The notes under the pieces were generated by a model. The model was given only the letters and a program-made list of their open reading frames with translations, searched no databases and was not told the origin of the DNA. A stretch of DNA of 64,000 nucleotides, from positions 1 through 64,000 of the forward strand of contig UQRE01000008.1 of the NCBI GenBank assembly GCA_900543415.1. Direction: 5' to 3'. A program made the position numbers and the translations under genes. The DNA comes from an uncultured Dorea sp. (lineage in GTDB: Bacteria; Bacillota; Clostridia; Lachnospirales; Lachnospiraceae). Positions 51,076 through 60,970 of this stretch are shown in pieces (position 1 is the first letter of the stretch; each line of letters begins with the position of its first letter).

Positions 51076-52257
51076 TTATTTTTGTTTCTTTATAAAGTCC
51101 TCATATAGCGGAGACATGTTACGAAGTCTCTCGATGATCGCTTTCAAATTCTCAACTACATAATCAATATCTTCTTTTGTAATCTCTTCATTGATTGTCA
51201 ACCGCAAAGAACCATGCGCGATTTCATGCGGAAGTCCGATTGCCAGCAGTACATGAGACGGATCAAGAGAACCGGAGGTACACGCTGATCCACTGGAGGC
51301 ACAGATTCCCTTTCCATCCAGCATGATAAGAAGGGATTCACCTTCAATAAACCGGAAGCTGAAATTCGCATTATTAGGAAGCCTGTCCGTACGATGTCCA
51401 TTTAATCTGCTATATGGAATTTCTTTAAGAACTCTGTCGATCAGGTAATCTCTAACCTCAACCTCATTAGCTGTTCTTTCTTCTCGTGTGTCTGCCGCTC
51501 TCTTTGCCGCTGTTCCCATACCTACAATACCCGGTACATTCTCCGTGCCTGCTCTTCTCTTTCTTTCCTGAGCTCCTCCATGAATGAAAGAGCGGATCTT
51601 TACTCCTTTTCTAATATACAGAAAACCGATTCCTTTGGGACCGTTTAATTTATGTCCGCTTGCACTAAGCATATCGATCTGACATTCATCCACATTAATC
51701 GGAAGCTGTCCGTATGCCTGAACGGCATCTGTGTGGAATAAAATTCCATGTTCATGCGCAATTTGTCCAATCTCTTTGATCGGCTCAATCGTTCCGATTT
51801 CATTATTGGCAAACATAATAGAGATTAAAATTGTCTCCGGTCGGATTGCCTTTTTCAAATCTTCAAGCCGCACCTTTCCATCTCCATCAACATCCAGATA
51901 AGTTACCTCATATCCGTTCTTCTCCAGATACTGTGCGGTATGCAAAATTGCATGATGCTCGATCTTCGTTGTAATAATGTGGTTTCCCTTACTCCGATAC
52001 GCTTCTGCAGTCGCCTTTAATGCCCAGTTATCAGCTTCTGAGCCGCCTGCCGTGAAGTAAATCTCATTGCTTTTCGCTCCTAACGTCGCAGCGATCCGGT
52101 CTCTCTGCACATCAACCACTTCTTTATTTCCCGCTGCGAATGTATAAACACTGGATGGGTTCCCGAACTTCTCTGTAAAATACGGGAGCATTGCTTCTAA
52201 CACTTCCGGAGCGGTCTTTGTCGTTGCCGCATTGTCTAAATATAAAAATTTATCCAT
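51076..52257 (-). CDS. iscS: Cysteine desulfurase (IscS/NifS-like)
   Basis: Start ATG 52255-52257 follows GGAGG at seven bases. The 393-residue PLP enzyme has DNAATTKTAPEVLEAM, the PLP lysine in SASGHKLNGPKGIGFLY, and the mobile catalytic cysteine in CASSGSACTSGSLDPSH. It turns cysteine into alanine and persulfide for Fe-S clusters and tRNA thiolation. It is between the Rrf2 regulator and the scaffold gene. Confidence 0.95.
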   Translation of the reverse strand: MDKFLYLDNAATTKTAPEVLEAMLPYFTEKFGNPSSVYTFAAGNKEVVDVQRDRIAATLGAKSNEIYFTAGGSEADNWALKATAEAYRSKGNHIITTKIEHHAILHTAQYLEKNGYEVTYLDVDGDGKVRLEDLKKAIRPETILISIMFANNEIGTIEPIKEIGQIAHEHGILFHTDAVQAYGQLPINVDECQIDMLSASGHKLNGPKGIGFLYIRKGVKIRSFIHGGAQERKRRAGTENVPGIVGMGTAAKRAADTREERTANEVEVRDYLIDRVLKEIPYSRLNGHRTDRLPNNANFSFRFIEGESLLIMLDGKGICASSGSACTSGSLDPSHVLLAIGLPHEIAHGSLRLTINEEITKEDIDYVVENLKAIIERLRNMSPLYEDFIKKQK

Positions 52258-52280
52258 CACAATTCCTCCATTTTCTTCTA

Positions 52281-52742
52281 TTATACGCTTCCACATGCCG
52301 ATGCATCAAATCCTCCTGCGGGATTCAGCTTCTTGCTTTCCCCCACCAACTCATCCAGCATGATTTTATTTACCGTTTCATTAATACTTTCATTGATTTT
52401 TTTCCATACATATTTGGTAACACAACTGTCCGCTGAAATGCAGCCGTCTTCCGAATAAAAAGCTGCACATTTCACCGGTTCTAAGCTTCCTTCCAGAGCC
52501 CTCAAAACATCGCCTACCGAGATTTCTTCCGCCTTCTTGTTCAGCACATAGCCACCGGAAGCTCCGCGGATACTTTTCACAAGCCCTGCTTTCTTAAGAA
52601 GCGCTACCAGTTGTTCCAGATACCGCTCAGAAATATCTTGTCTGGCGGCAATACTGCTGATCGATACCGGTTCCTCTTCACTGTATCTCGCCAAATCAAT
52701 GATTGCTCTAAGACCGTATCTTCCTTTTGTGGAAAGTTTCAT
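52281..52742 (-). CDS. iscR: Rrf2/IscR-family regulator
   Basis: The 153-residue winged-helix protein (MKLSTKGRYGLRAIIDLAR, SERYLEQLVALLKKAGLVKSI) has three cysteines (KCAAFYSEDGCISADSC, residues ~92-107) placed to bind a [2Fe-2S] cluster. As first gene of the Fe-S cluster operon, it should be its own cluster-sensing regulator. Confidence 0.9.
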   Translation of the reverse strand: MKLSTKGRYGLRAIIDLARYSEEEPVSISSIAARQDISERYLEQLVALLKKAGLVKSIRGASGGYVLNKKAEEISVGDVLRALEGSLEPVKCAAFYSEDGCISADSCVTKYVWKKINESINETVNKIMLDELVGESKKLNPAGGFDASACGSV

Positions 52743-52869
52743 CTTATCACCCTCTTTATAATTCCCAGTAATTTACTAGGATTTTACTTCTGTAGAATAC
52801 CACCCATCTTTCGTTCTGTCAAGCACTGTACCGGAATATATTTAAAATAATATCTCTAAGGAGGATTCT

Positions 52870-54204
52870 ATGTCACGAAAACAAGTCCTCATTAAGGGCA
52901 CGATCATTTTAACATTAACCGGATTTGCCACTCGGTTCATGGGGTTTTTTTATCGAATTTTCTTAAGCCATACTTTCGGAGAAGAGGGAGTTGGCATTTA
53001 CCAATTGATTTTCCCAATTTACGCCATGGGGTTTTCTCTTACATCTGCCGGTATTGAATTGGCGCTTTCAAGAAGTACCGCTTATTATATTGCCAAGAAC
53101 GAGAAACACAAAGCAGCCGAACTTCTTCTAACTGCCCTTTTGATCACAGAAGCTCTTTCCATCATTGCCATGCTTCTTATTCAACGATACGCCGGCTTTC
53201 TTGCTGTATCTGTTCTTCACGAGCCCCGATGCGAAAAACTTCTTATGATTCTGTCCTATGTGTTTCCTTTTTCCGCCTTGCACAGCTCCATCTGCGGTTA
53301 CTATCTCGGAATGAAGAAGACGAAGATCCCATCCGTCTCGCAACTGATCGAGCAGATTACACGAATTGGTTCCGTCTGGCTCTTATATACGATCAGCTGC
53401 ACACAAGGGCACCCTTTTGGAATCGCTGTCGCAGTCTCCGGGCTGATTGCCGGTGAAATATGCTCTTCTCTCTACTGTTTAAATCTCCTGTCACATGAAG
53501 ATGAATTAACCTTTACGCCGCGCGCTTTCACAAGCGCATTCAAAAAGCACGCCGGAAGTCTTACCGGTCTATCACTTCCACTTACCGGAAGCCGTGTCAT
53601 GCTGAATATTTTGCAGAGCATTGAAGCAGTCTCTATTCCCATAAAGCTGCAACTCTACGGAATGAGCGTCAAAGCTTCTTTAAGCACATACGGAGTTTTG
53701 ACCGGAATGGCTCTCCCATGCATTCTCTTTCCTTCCGCTATTACAAATTCCGTCTCCACTATGCTTCTTCCCACAGTTGCGGAAATTCAGGCCATGGACG
53801 AGCGCAGTCAACTGTCTTCTCTGATCCGCAAAGTCTTTTTTTCCTGCATCAGTCTTGGCTGCATATGCTGTGCAGGGCTCTTACTTTTCGGACAATGGAT
53901 CGGCGAATTTCTTTTCCACAGTCCGTCAGCCGGAGTTTTTATTGTCACATTGGCATGGATGTGTCCTTTTTTATACACGAACAATACGTTACTCAGCATT
54001 CTAAATGGAATTGGCAAGACAAACCTTTCCTTTTTCATTAATGCCATCAGTCTCATAATCCGAATTGCCGGTGTTCTCCTCTTCATTCCCAAAATCGGTA
54101 TCTACGGATATCTATGGGGACTTCTGATCAGCCAGCTTAGTATTTTCTTCTTTTGCCTTTTTTATTTGCATTATTATCTTCAGTCTTCCTCTTTACGAAG
54201 ATAA
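52870..54204 (+). CDS. SpoVB-like polysaccharide flippase (MATE-like)
   Basis: The 444-residue membrane protein has about 12 hydrophobic helices and the family start KGTIILTLTGFATRFMGFFYRIFLSHTFGEEGVGIYQL. It belongs to the SpoVB/MviN polysaccharide-transport group that moves lipid-linked sugars for spore or cell-wall synthesis. AAGGAGG precedes the ATG. It is a single gene, convergent with the SpoIIM-like gene. Confidence 0.88.
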   Translation: MSRKQVLIKGTIILTLTGFATRFMGFFYRIFLSHTFGEEGVGIYQLIFPIYAMGFSLTSAGIELALSRSTAYYIAKNEKHKAAELLLTALLITEALSIIAMLLIQRYAGFLAVSVLHEPRCEKLLMILSYVFPFSALHSSICGYYLGMKKTKIPSVSQLIEQITRIGSVWLLYTISCTQGHPFGIAVAVSGLIAGEICSSLYCLNLLSHEDELTFTPRAFTSAFKKHAGSLTGLSLPLTGSRVMLNILQSIEAVSIPIKLQLYGMSVKASLSTYGVLTGMALPCILFPSAITNSVSTMLLPTVAEIQAMDERSQLSSLIRKVFFSCISLGCICCAGLLLFGQWIGEFLFHSPSAGVFIVTLAWMCPFLYTNNTLLSILNGIGKTNLSFFINAISLIIRIAGVLLFIPKIGIYGYLWGLLISQLSIFFFCLFYLHYYLQSSSLRR

Positions 54205-54213
54205 TTCCACAAG

Positions 54214-54269
54214 AAAAAGAAGCTGCACACGAACCTAGTACAACTACTAGCGCTGCAGCTTCTTTTCTT
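54214..54269. terminator. Bidirectional terminator between spoVB-like and spoIIM-like genes
   Basis: AAGAAGCTGCA pairs with TGCAGCTTCTT; A run on the left and TTTTCTT on the right. The inner CTAGTA/TACTAG dyad extends it. Confidence 0.8.
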
Positions 54270-54807
54270 AAATAGATGATAAAAACATTCTCATTAAAAC
54301 AGGATTCACCGTACACTCCAGAATAAGCCCCACTGCCATAAACAAGAAAAAGCAGATTGTTTTTACCGCACTCCACGTTCTCTTTGGATAGCAGAACAGA
54401 TACCACAATAAGATCAGATACCCTGCTGTATAGAGCGGAAGCTGTGGCAGAACACCAACGAGGCAAAGAAGGATTCCTCCGAATCCCCTCTGCATAACTG
54501 CCACAGTCAGAATCAGACCGCTTAACAGGCCCGTCCACATCAAAAATAACAGAACTGCCGCCTTGCGAAATTTCGTACATCCCGCCAGCCCCAGAATCAC
54601 GAGCGGTGTTATACGAAGGCGCAGCAGATACCAGAAATATTCACTGTTATCAATGGGCGTCTGCATATATTGTTCCATGAAAAACTCATGAAAGATTCCC
54701 AGATCTGCCAGATATTCACCGGCGATAAAATTGGCGCTTAATATCCCCGCCAAAAAGCCAAACATATAAAACAGAGCAAAATATTTTTTGCTTTCCTGTA
54801 CCTTCAT
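54268..54807 (-). CDS. SpoIIM-like membrane protein
   Basis: A 179-residue protein with about five hydrophobic helices (FALFYMFGFLAGILSANFIAG near the N-terminus, then four more). Size, topology and the 'FLAGILSANF' start fit stage II sporulation protein M, part of the engulfment machine with SpoIID/P. Those partners are not in the window, so a general SpoIIM-domain membrane protein is an alternative. Confidence 0.65.
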   Translation of the reverse strand: MKVQESKKYFALFYMFGFLAGILSANFIAGEYLADLGIFHEFFMEQYMQTPIDNSEYFWYLLRLRITPLVILGLAGCTKFRKAAVLLFLMWTGLLSGLILTVAVMQRGFGGILLCLVGVLPQLPLYTAGYLILLWYLFCYPKRTWSAVKTICFFLFMAVGLILECTVNPVLMRMFLSSI

Positions 54808-54863
54808 GCGCTTCCTCCTTGCATTTAGATACTCTATTATATGTATAGGCTCTTCATATATGA

Positions 54864-55403
54864 CTATTTTAAATAACGAGCTTCATAAGCGAGTACGGAA
54901 GCAATGGTTTTCGAATCTTCAATCTCTCCGGAAAAAATCTTTTCTTTCAATTCATCCACTGTGTATGCTTTTACATTTACATATTCATTTTCATCCAGAT
55001 TCTGTGTACCCGCCTTCAGTTTTCTCGCAACATATACTTCAATCTTCTCATTGCAGAGTGCAACGGTTGTTCGTATATTGATCAGCCATTCCAGCTGTTC
55101 TGACTTATAGCCGGTTTCTTCTTCCAATTCTCGCGCCGCACAAAGAATTCCTTTTTCCTCCGGATCGTCAAGCTTACCTGCCGGAATCTCCAATGTCTTC
55201 CGGTCCAGCGCATTTCGAAATTGGGATACCATCAGAATCCGTCCGTCATCCAGCACCGGAACTACTGCCGCCGCTCCGTTATGTTTAATAAAGTCCCACT
55301 CTTCGTGATTTCCATTTGCAAATTCCATGGAATCTTTATAAACCTCCAAAACGGTTCCTTTATACATCAATTCTCTTTTTACACGCCTGATTTCCTCACA
55401 CAT
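54864..55403 (-). CDS. NUDIX hydrolase (ADP-ribose pyrophosphatase type)
   Basis: The 179-residue protein carries a complete Nudix box, GKLDDPEEKGILCAARELEEETG (residues ~82-104), and the ADPRase-type IPAGKLD and LLINIRTTVALCNEKIEVY surroundings. It splits nucleoside diphosphates linked to another moiety, probably ADP-ribose. The ATG is preceded by AAGGAAGG. Confidence 0.9.
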   Translation of the reverse strand: MCEEIRRVKRELMYKGTVLEVYKDSMEFANGNHEEWDFIKHNGAAAVVPVLDDGRILMVSQFRNALDRKTLEIPAGKLDDPEEKGILCAARELEEETGYKSEQLEWLINIRTTVALCNEKIEVYVARKLKAGTQNLDENEYVNVKAYTVDELKEKIFSGEIEDSKTIASVLAYEARYLK

Positions 55404-55489
55404 ATTGTCTTACCTTCCTTTTTTATTCATTTATATATTTTACATTTTTTATTTACCTTATGAGATTTCAAAAGAATTCCGGAAATTGA

Positions 55490-55530
55490 GAAAGGGAGAT
55501 GCCACACTTTATATCAGCGCGACACCTCCC
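55490..55530 (-). terminator. Terminator of rny
   Basis: GGGAGGTGTC pairs with GGCATCTCCC (two wobbles) on the minus strand, followed by TTTCTC. It stands just after the ribonuclease Y gene. Confidence 0.7.
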
Positions 55531-55542
55531 TACATTTATCTT

Positions 55543-57096
55543 CTACTTGGCATAATCGGTCACTCGCGATTCACGAATCACGTTGACTTTGATCTGTCCA
55601 GGATATTCCAGCTCAAACTCAATCTGTTTCGCTATATCTCTAGCCATCAATACCATATCTGCATCAGATACCTGCTCCGGAACTACCATTACACGAATCT
55701 CTCTACCTGCTTGAATTGCAAAAGATTTATCAACACCTTTAAATTGGTTGGTGATATCTTCTAATTGTTTTAACCTGTTTGTATATGTTTCCAATGTTTC
55801 TCTTCTCGCACCCGGTCTTGCAGCGGAAATCGTATCTGCCGCCTGCACAACGCATGCAATAAGAGTTTCCGGCTCTACGTCGCCATGATGCGCTTCCACT
55901 GCATTGATAACCACAGCAGACTCTTTATATTTTCTACAAAGATCGACACCAATCTGAATGTGGGAGCCTTCCACATCATGATCAATAGATTTTCCAATAT
56001 CATGTAAAAGACCGGCTCTTTTTGCCACACGTACATCCAGACCGATCTCACCGGCAAGAAGTCCGGCAAGTTGGGAAACTTCCATAGAATGCTTTAATGC
56101 ATTCTGTCCATAACTAGTTCTGAATTTCATTCTTCCGAGCAGTTTGATAAGCTCTGGATGAATACCATGAACACCAACTTCTAACGCTGCCGCCTCGCCT
56201 TCTTCACGAATCATTGTCTCTACTTCTTTTTGCGCTTTTTCTACCATCTCTTCGATTCTTGCCGGATGGATACGACCATCGACAATCAATTTTTCAAGCG
56301 CAATTCTTGCGACTTCTCTTCTTATTGGATCAAAGCCGGACAATACAACCGCTTCCGGTGTGTCGTCAATAATAAGTTCCACACCTGTCATCGTCTCCAA
56401 TGTACGGATATTACGTCCTTCTCTACCAATAATTCTGCCTTTCATTTCATCACTTGGAAGCTGCACAACTGAAATTGTAGTCTCCGCAACATGGTCAGCG
56501 GCACAACGCTGAATTGCAGTGACAACATATTCTTTCGCTTTTTTATCAGCTTCTTCCTTTGCCTGCGCTTCCAGTTCTTTTACCATTTTGGCAGTATCAT
56601 GTTTTACATCTTCTTCAACAGTTTTCAACAAATATTCTTTTGCTTGTTCGGAGGTAAGTCCTGAGATTCTTTCTAGTTCCTGCACTCGCTGCTTACTCAA
56701 CTCTTCCACTTTCGCTTCGCGCTGCTTAAGCTGTTCTTCTTTTGCTGCAAATCCTGCTTCACGCTTCTCAATAGCGTCGGACTTTTTGTCCAAAGCCTCT
56801 TCCTTGGAAAGAACACGTTTCTCGTATCTTTGTAACTCTGCTCTGCGTTCCTTTGTCTCTTTTTCAAGTTCATTCTTGTTCTTGATCGACTCTTCTTTAA
56901 TTTCCAAGAGAGACTCCTTCTTCTTTGCCTCAGCCGTTTTTACTGCATCATCAATGATCTCACGCGCTTTTGTTTCCGCATTTCCGATCTTACAATCTGC
57001 ATTTTTCTTCAGATTTGACACTGTAAGAAAATGACTGATCACTGCCGTCACTACTACAAGCACTGCTGCTACAGCAATTACTATTCCTATCGGCAC
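55543..57096 (-). CDS. rny: Ribonuclease Y
   Basis: The 517-residue membrane-anchored endoribonuclease starts mRNA decay. It has one N-terminal membrane helix (IGIVIAVAAVLVVVTAVISHF), a long K/E coiled coil (residues ~30-200), a KH domain with MKGRIIGREGRNIRTLE, and an HD domain (RAGLLHDIGKSIDHD; AVEAHHGDVEPE). Length is usual. AGGAGG precedes the ATG. Confidence 0.97.
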   Translation of the reverse strand: MPIGIVIAVAAVLVVVTAVISHFLTVSNLKKNADCKIGNAETKAREIIDDAVKTAEAKKKESLLEIKEESIKNKNELEKETKERRAELQRYEKRVLSKEEALDKKSDAIEKREAGFAAKEEQLKQREAKVEELSKQRVQELERISGLTSEQAKEYLLKTVEEDVKHDTAKMVKELEAQAKEEADKKAKEYVVTAIQRCAADHVAETTISVVQLPSDEMKGRIIGREGRNIRTLETMTGVELIIDDTPEAVVLSGFDPIRREVARIALEKLIVDGRIHPARIEEMVEKAQKEVETMIREEGEAAALEVGVHGIHPELIKLLGRMKFRTSYGQNALKHSMEVSQLAGLLAGEIGLDVRVAKRAGLLHDIGKSIDHDVEGSHIQIGVDLCRKYKESAVVINAVEAHHGDVEPETLIACVVQAADTISAARPGARRETLETYTNRLKQLEDITNQFKGVDKSFAIQAGREIRVMVVPEQVSDADMVLMARDIAKQIEFELEYPGQIKVNVIRESRVTDYAK

Positions 57097-57168
57097 AGGA
57101 GCACCTCCTTATTTAATTTTCATTGTACAAATACAACACTTAAATTTTATACTGTTTTAACAAAGATG

Positions 57169-57783
57169 TCAAGCATTCCAATCAGAAACTTGTATTACTT
57201 GACGGATGTCCTCATATCGGAAACCTTTTCTTACTAAAAAACCTAATATTTTCTGAGTTTCCGCCCGGTTTGCATTCTCGGGATCATACCCTTTTTTACG
57301 CAGAAGTGTACAAATAGCTTCTCTTGCATCATGCTCTTCATAGCATTCTTGAAAGGCAGCATCAATATCCTCGCCTTTTACTCCCTTCTGACAAAGAGAC
57401 GCATAGATTTCCCTTCGGCTTTTCTTATCCTTGCGGCTTTCTATAAAATTTCTCGCATATTCCTGATCGTTGATATATCCGAAAGATTTCACATAATCCA
57501 TCACCATATCTATAATATCTTCCGGATAACCGCCAAGCCTCAACTTCTTCCGAAGCTGTTCTTCTGTCCGCCCCATAACATTCAGTAAATGCAGCGCGCG
57601 AAGTTTCCCTCTTTTCAGGATGACTTCCCGGCGAATCTTTTCATACACCTCAACAGACAGTTCTTCATTAACTGTAACGCGATAACGAGACAGTTCGCCT
57701 TTGTATAATACAAAAGCGAACCGTTCATCGAGATATACTTTATATTTATTTTTTGCCACCGCTTCTATCTTAGTGACGATCAT
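57169..57783 (-). CDS. recX: RecX regulatory protein
   Basis: The 204-residue helical protein (ALHLLNVMGRTEEQLRKKLRLGGY, FGYINDQEYARNFIESRKDKKSRREIYASL) fits RecX, which binds and inhibits RecA filaments. It begins one base after recA ends and should be transcribed with it. The N-terminus has the usual beta extension MIVTKIEAVAKNKYKVYLD. Confidence 0.92.
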   Translation of the reverse strand: MIVTKIEAVAKNKYKVYLDERFAFVLYKGELSRYRVTVNEELSVEVYEKIRREVILKRGKLRALHLLNVMGRTEEQLRKKLRLGGYPEDIIDMVMDYVKSFGYINDQEYARNFIESRKDKKSRREIYASLCQKGVKGEDIDAAFQECYEEHDAREAICTLLRKKGYDPENANRAETQKILGFLVRKGFRYEDIRQVIQVSDWNA

Positions 57784-58812
57784 CTATTCTTCCTCTTCTT
57801 CTGATGCTTCCGCCCCTTCAAAAGCATAGTGTTTGCGGATCTTCGCATCCAGTTCTTCCATAATCGCAGGGTTCTCTGTCAAATAATTTTTTGCATTCTC
57901 GCGTCCCTGTCCGATCTTATCGCCATTATACGCAAACCATGAACCGCTTTTGCTCACCAGTCCGAGATTTACAGCCAGATCCAGAATGTCTCCCTCTTTG
58001 GAAATTCCCTTTCCAAACATGATATCAAACTCTGCTTCTTTAAACGGCGGTGCAATCTTATTCTTCACAATTTTTACGCGTGTTCTGTTACCGATCATCT
58101 CTCCGCTCTGTTTCAATGTCTCAATTCTTCTTACATCCATACGAATGGAGGCATAGAATTTCAGCGCACGTCCTCCCGTTGTGGTCTCCGGATTACCAAA
58201 CATCACTCCCACTTTTTCACGGAGCTGATTAATGAAAATAACAACACAATTAGACTTGCTGATAACCGGAGTCAGTTTACGCAGTGCCTGAGACATCAGA
58301 CGTGCCTGCAATCCCACATGAGAATCTCCCATATCGCCTTCAATCTCCTGACGCGGTACCAGTGCCGCAACAGAGTCAATAACAATGATGTCCATAGCAC
58401 CGGAACGCACCATAGTCTCTGCAATCTCAAGTGCCTGATCTCCACTGTCCGGCTGAGAGATATACAGTTCATCAATGTCAACACCTATATTTTTAGCGTA
58501 TACCGGATCAAGCGCATGTTCTGCATCGATAAATCCTGCAATACCGCCTCTTTTCTGTACCTCTGAGATCATGTGCAGTGCAACCGTTGTCTTACCACTG
58601 GATTCCGGTCCATAGATTTCCACAATTCGTCCCTTTGGCACTCCGCCCATTCCCAGAGCAATGTCAAGGCTTAAGGAACCTGTCGGAACCGTCTCCACCG
58701 CTACTTGCGCCGCCGGATCTCCAAGCTTCATTACTGTTCCCTTTCCATAATCTTTTTCTAATTTTGCAATCGCTGCATCTAACGCTTTTTTCTTATTTTC
58801 ATTACTTGCCAT
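57784..58812 (-). CDS. recA: Recombinase A
   Basis: The 342-residue strand-exchange ATPase has Walker A GPESSGKTT (residues ~67-75), DVDELYISQPDSG, VIDSVAALVPR, and loops L1/L2 (MSQALRKLTPVISK, GRALKFYAS). The C-terminus is acidic (GAEASEEEEE). Start ATG 58810-58812 follows AGAAGGAG; a longer frame to 58857 is excluded because it would start upstream of the SOS promoter. RecA drives the SOS response that a prophage would sense. Confidence 0.98.
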   Translation of the reverse strand: MASNENKKKALDAAIAKLEKDYGKGTVMKLGDPAAQVAVETVPTGSLSLDIALGMGGVPKGRIVEIYGPESSGKTTVALHMISEVQKRGGIAGFIDAEHALDPVYAKNIGVDIDELYISQPDSGDQALEIAETMVRSGAMDIIVIDSVAALVPRQEIEGDMGDSHVGLQARLMSQALRKLTPVISKSNCVVIFINQLREKVGVMFGNPETTTGGRALKFYASIRMDVRRIETLKQSGEMIGNRTRVKIVKNKIAPPFKEAEFDIMFGKGISKEGDILDLAVNLGLVSKSGSWFAYNGDKIGQGRENAKNYLTENPAIMEELDAKIRKHYAFEGAEASEEEEE

Positions 58813-58833
58813 AAGTCTTCTCCTTCTAATATG

Positions 58834-58847
58834 CGAACTAACGTTCG
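58834..58847. promoter_or_regulatory. LexA (SOS) box of recA
   Basis: CGAACTAACGTTCG is a perfect Gram-positive SOS box (CGAAC-N4-GTTCG) at about the transcription start of recA. Confidence 0.93.
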
Positions 58848-58857
58848 CCCTGTTCAT

Positions 58858-58886
58858 ATACTAGTACACTTGTTCTGATTTGTCAA
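58858..58886 (-). promoter_or_regulatory. Promoter of recA
   Basis: Minus strand TTGACA (58881-58886), 17-base spacer, TAGTAT (58858-58863), about 10 bases before the SOS box. LexA bound there would block initiation. Confidence 0.82.
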
Positions 58887-59064
58887 TATGAAATTGTTAT
58901 ATAAGCTGGATTTTTGGGCGAAATGCCAGTGTCCGAATCCCTTTGATATACGATTGAATAATCATTGTCCTAAACTATATTCTTACTCTATCATACATTT
59001 TCAAAAGCGTCAATTTGATTTCCCTATGTAATGCCGCTCAGTATCAGACCACAATCCTTCCGAT

Positions 59065-60270
59065 TCAAAAACAGATCTTCTTCATCAAAATCTCAAAACA
59101 CCATCCAAGATTTCTCTTTTGAATAGACTCCGAAGCAATCAGATCCGTGCTGTGAATCGTCTCCCCGTTTAACCGATACAGCACCGTCCCCACCTTCTGG
59201 CCCCGTCTTACAGGCGCATGAAGCTTCTTTTCTTTTACAATCTTAGCTTCTACTTCTTCGCCTTGCTTAAGCAGGATTTTAAAATCTCTGGATTCTGTCG
59301 CTTCTGCTAAAAGAACAGAATTATGGAGAAATGGCTGTCTCTCATCTCTTGCTTCCAATACACGAACCGGAATCTTCTCCACTTTTTTCTCCACCTTCTG
59401 ATAATGGTAATGTTCCAGCCCATATTCCATAAGTCTGCGTGTATCTTTCCATTTATAGTCTTTGTTATTTGGCCACCCGCAAGCAAGCAAAGATACGATA
59501 AATGTACGTCCATCCCGGCGCAGCGCACCGACATAACAATATCCCGCTTCCGAAGTAAAGCCCGTCTTCCCTGACAATGCCCCTTCCATCATAGACAGAA
59601 ATGCATTATGGTTGTGACATGTAAACGTTCGATCTCCTGCTACATTTGAAAATGAATAATCTTTGGTCTGTGTAATTTCAAGAAATTTCTCCCGTTCTTC
59701 CGATTCCATAATACAATATCGCATAATCCGCGCCAGATCCTCCGCAGTTGTCTCATGGATTCCATCTTCATCTTCTCCATCCAATCCATTGGGTGTTACA
59801 AAATGCGTATTTTGACATCCCAGCTTTTTTGCTTTTTTATTCATCAAATCCGCAAATTCTTCTACCGTTCCCGCTATAGCTTCCGCCAGCACGACAGCGC
59901 TGTCATTGTGGGATTCCAGCATAAGAGAATAGAGAAGATCGTTCACATAAAACTGTTCTTTCTTTCTCACCCCCAAGCGTACCTTGGGCTGGCACACCGC
60001 ATAATCCGACACAGACGCCTTCTGGTCTTCCTGCATCTGTTCCAACACAAGAATACAGGTCATGATCTTTGTTGTACTTGCCATTGGAAGCTTACGCCTT
60101 TCATCCTTCCCAAATAAAATACGCCCGCTGTCAGCATCCATCAACACAGCTGACCGGGCGTAAAGATTTGTCGGCTCGTCTTCTCCTTTTTCTGCCTGCA
60201 CGATATTCCCGGACAGCTTCAAAAGCAAAAAACAAAAACAACAAAATATAACCAGCATTTTCTTTTTCAT
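59065..60270 (-). CDS. D-alanyl-D-alanine carboxypeptidase (DacA/PBP5-like)
   Basis: The 401-residue protein (start ATG 60268-60270 after AAGGTG) has a signal peptide (MKKKMLVIFCCFCFLLLKLSG) and the penicillin-binding motifs STTK (ASTTKIMT), SHNDSAV (SxN) and SGKTGFTSEAG (KTG). It trims the last D-alanine of peptidoglycan side chains outside the cell. A C-terminal beta domain ends with an amphipathic stretch. It stands between recA and the scp genes. Confidence 0.92.
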   Translation of the reverse strand: MKKKMLVIFCCFCFLLLKLSGNIVQAEKGEDEPTNLYARSAVLMDADSGRILFGKDERRKLPMASTTKIMTCILVLEQMQEDQKASVSDYAVCQPKVRLGVRKKEQFYVNDLLYSLMLESHNDSAVVLAEAIAGTVEEFADLMNKKAKKLGCQNTHFVTPNGLDGEDEDGIHETTAEDLARIMRYCIMESEEREKFLEITQTKDYSFSNVAGDRTFTCHNHNAFLSMMEGALSGKTGFTSEAGYCYVGALRRDGRTFIVSLLACGWPNNKDYKWKDTRRLMEYGLEHYHYQKVEKKVEKIPVRVLEARDERQPFLHNSVLLAEATESRDFKILLKQGEEVEAKIVKEKKLHAPVRRGQKVGTVLYRLNGETIHSTDLIASESIQKRNLGWCFEILMKKICF

Positions 60271-60326
60271 AACCACACCTTGCAATTGATCACTATTTAT
60301 TGCAATGTATGTATCTTTTCATCAGA

Positions 60327-60920
60327 CTATACGTCCAATTTTAACTGAGCCTCTTCCTCCGCTTCTGTCTTAAAATTCTCCATCTGCTCCTGATTAAGAC
60401 TTGGAAGGTCTTCCACGGACTGAATGCTGAAGCGTCTCAGAAATTCCTCCGTAGTACCAAAGAGAAGAGGTCTTCCCGGCGCATCCAAACGTCCCACTTC
60501 ACAGATCAGATTATATTCCACCAGCTTATTGACTGCATGGTCCGATTTCACACCTCGGATCTTTTCAATCTCAAGCTTCGTCACCGGCTGCTTATAAGCA
60601 ATGATGGATAAGGTCTCCAATTGAACATCCGTCAGAGCATAACGCTTGGGCTGCTTTGCAATTCTGATCAAATATTCATACATCTCTGTCTTCGTACACA
60701 TTTGAAAGGAGTCTTCCAATTCTACAATCCGTATTCCCCGGTCCTGCGCCGCATATTTATCCATCATCTGATGAATGATCTTTCTCGTTGTCGCCTCATC
60801 ATGCTCAATGGCTGCGGCAATTTTACGAAGTTCAACCGATTCCCCCATCGTAAATAAAATTGCCTCTATAATCCCTTCTAACTTGCTAATCTCCACAGTT
60901 TCATACCTTTCTTCGCACAT
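60327..60920 (-). CDS. scpB: Segregation and condensation protein B
   Basis: The 197-residue protein has two winged helices (SKLEGIIEAILFTMGESVEL; ALTDVQLETLSIIAYKQPVTKLEIEKIRGV) typical of ScpB, a kleisin-binding subunit of the SMC condensin complex that organises the chromosome. It follows scpA in the operon, with 50 bases between. Confidence 0.95.
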   Translation of the reverse strand: MCEERYETVEISKLEGIIEAILFTMGESVELRKIAAAIEHDEATTRKIIHQMMDKYAAQDRGIRIVELEDSFQMCTKTEMYEYLIRIAKQPKRYALTDVQLETLSIIAYKQPVTKLEIEKIRGVKSDHAVNKLVEYNLICEVGRLDAPGRPLLFGTTEEFLRRFSIQSVEDLPSLNQEQMENFKTEAEEEAQLKLDV

Positions 60921-60970
60921 ATGTATTATTGCATTTGTTGTAAAAATCTTCTTATCTCTTTTTAATTCTT

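Noticed and set aside
58858..59064. Possible small gene between recA and the carboxypeptidase
   Set aside because: Apart from the recA promoter I see no frame with a ribosome site in these 200 bases.
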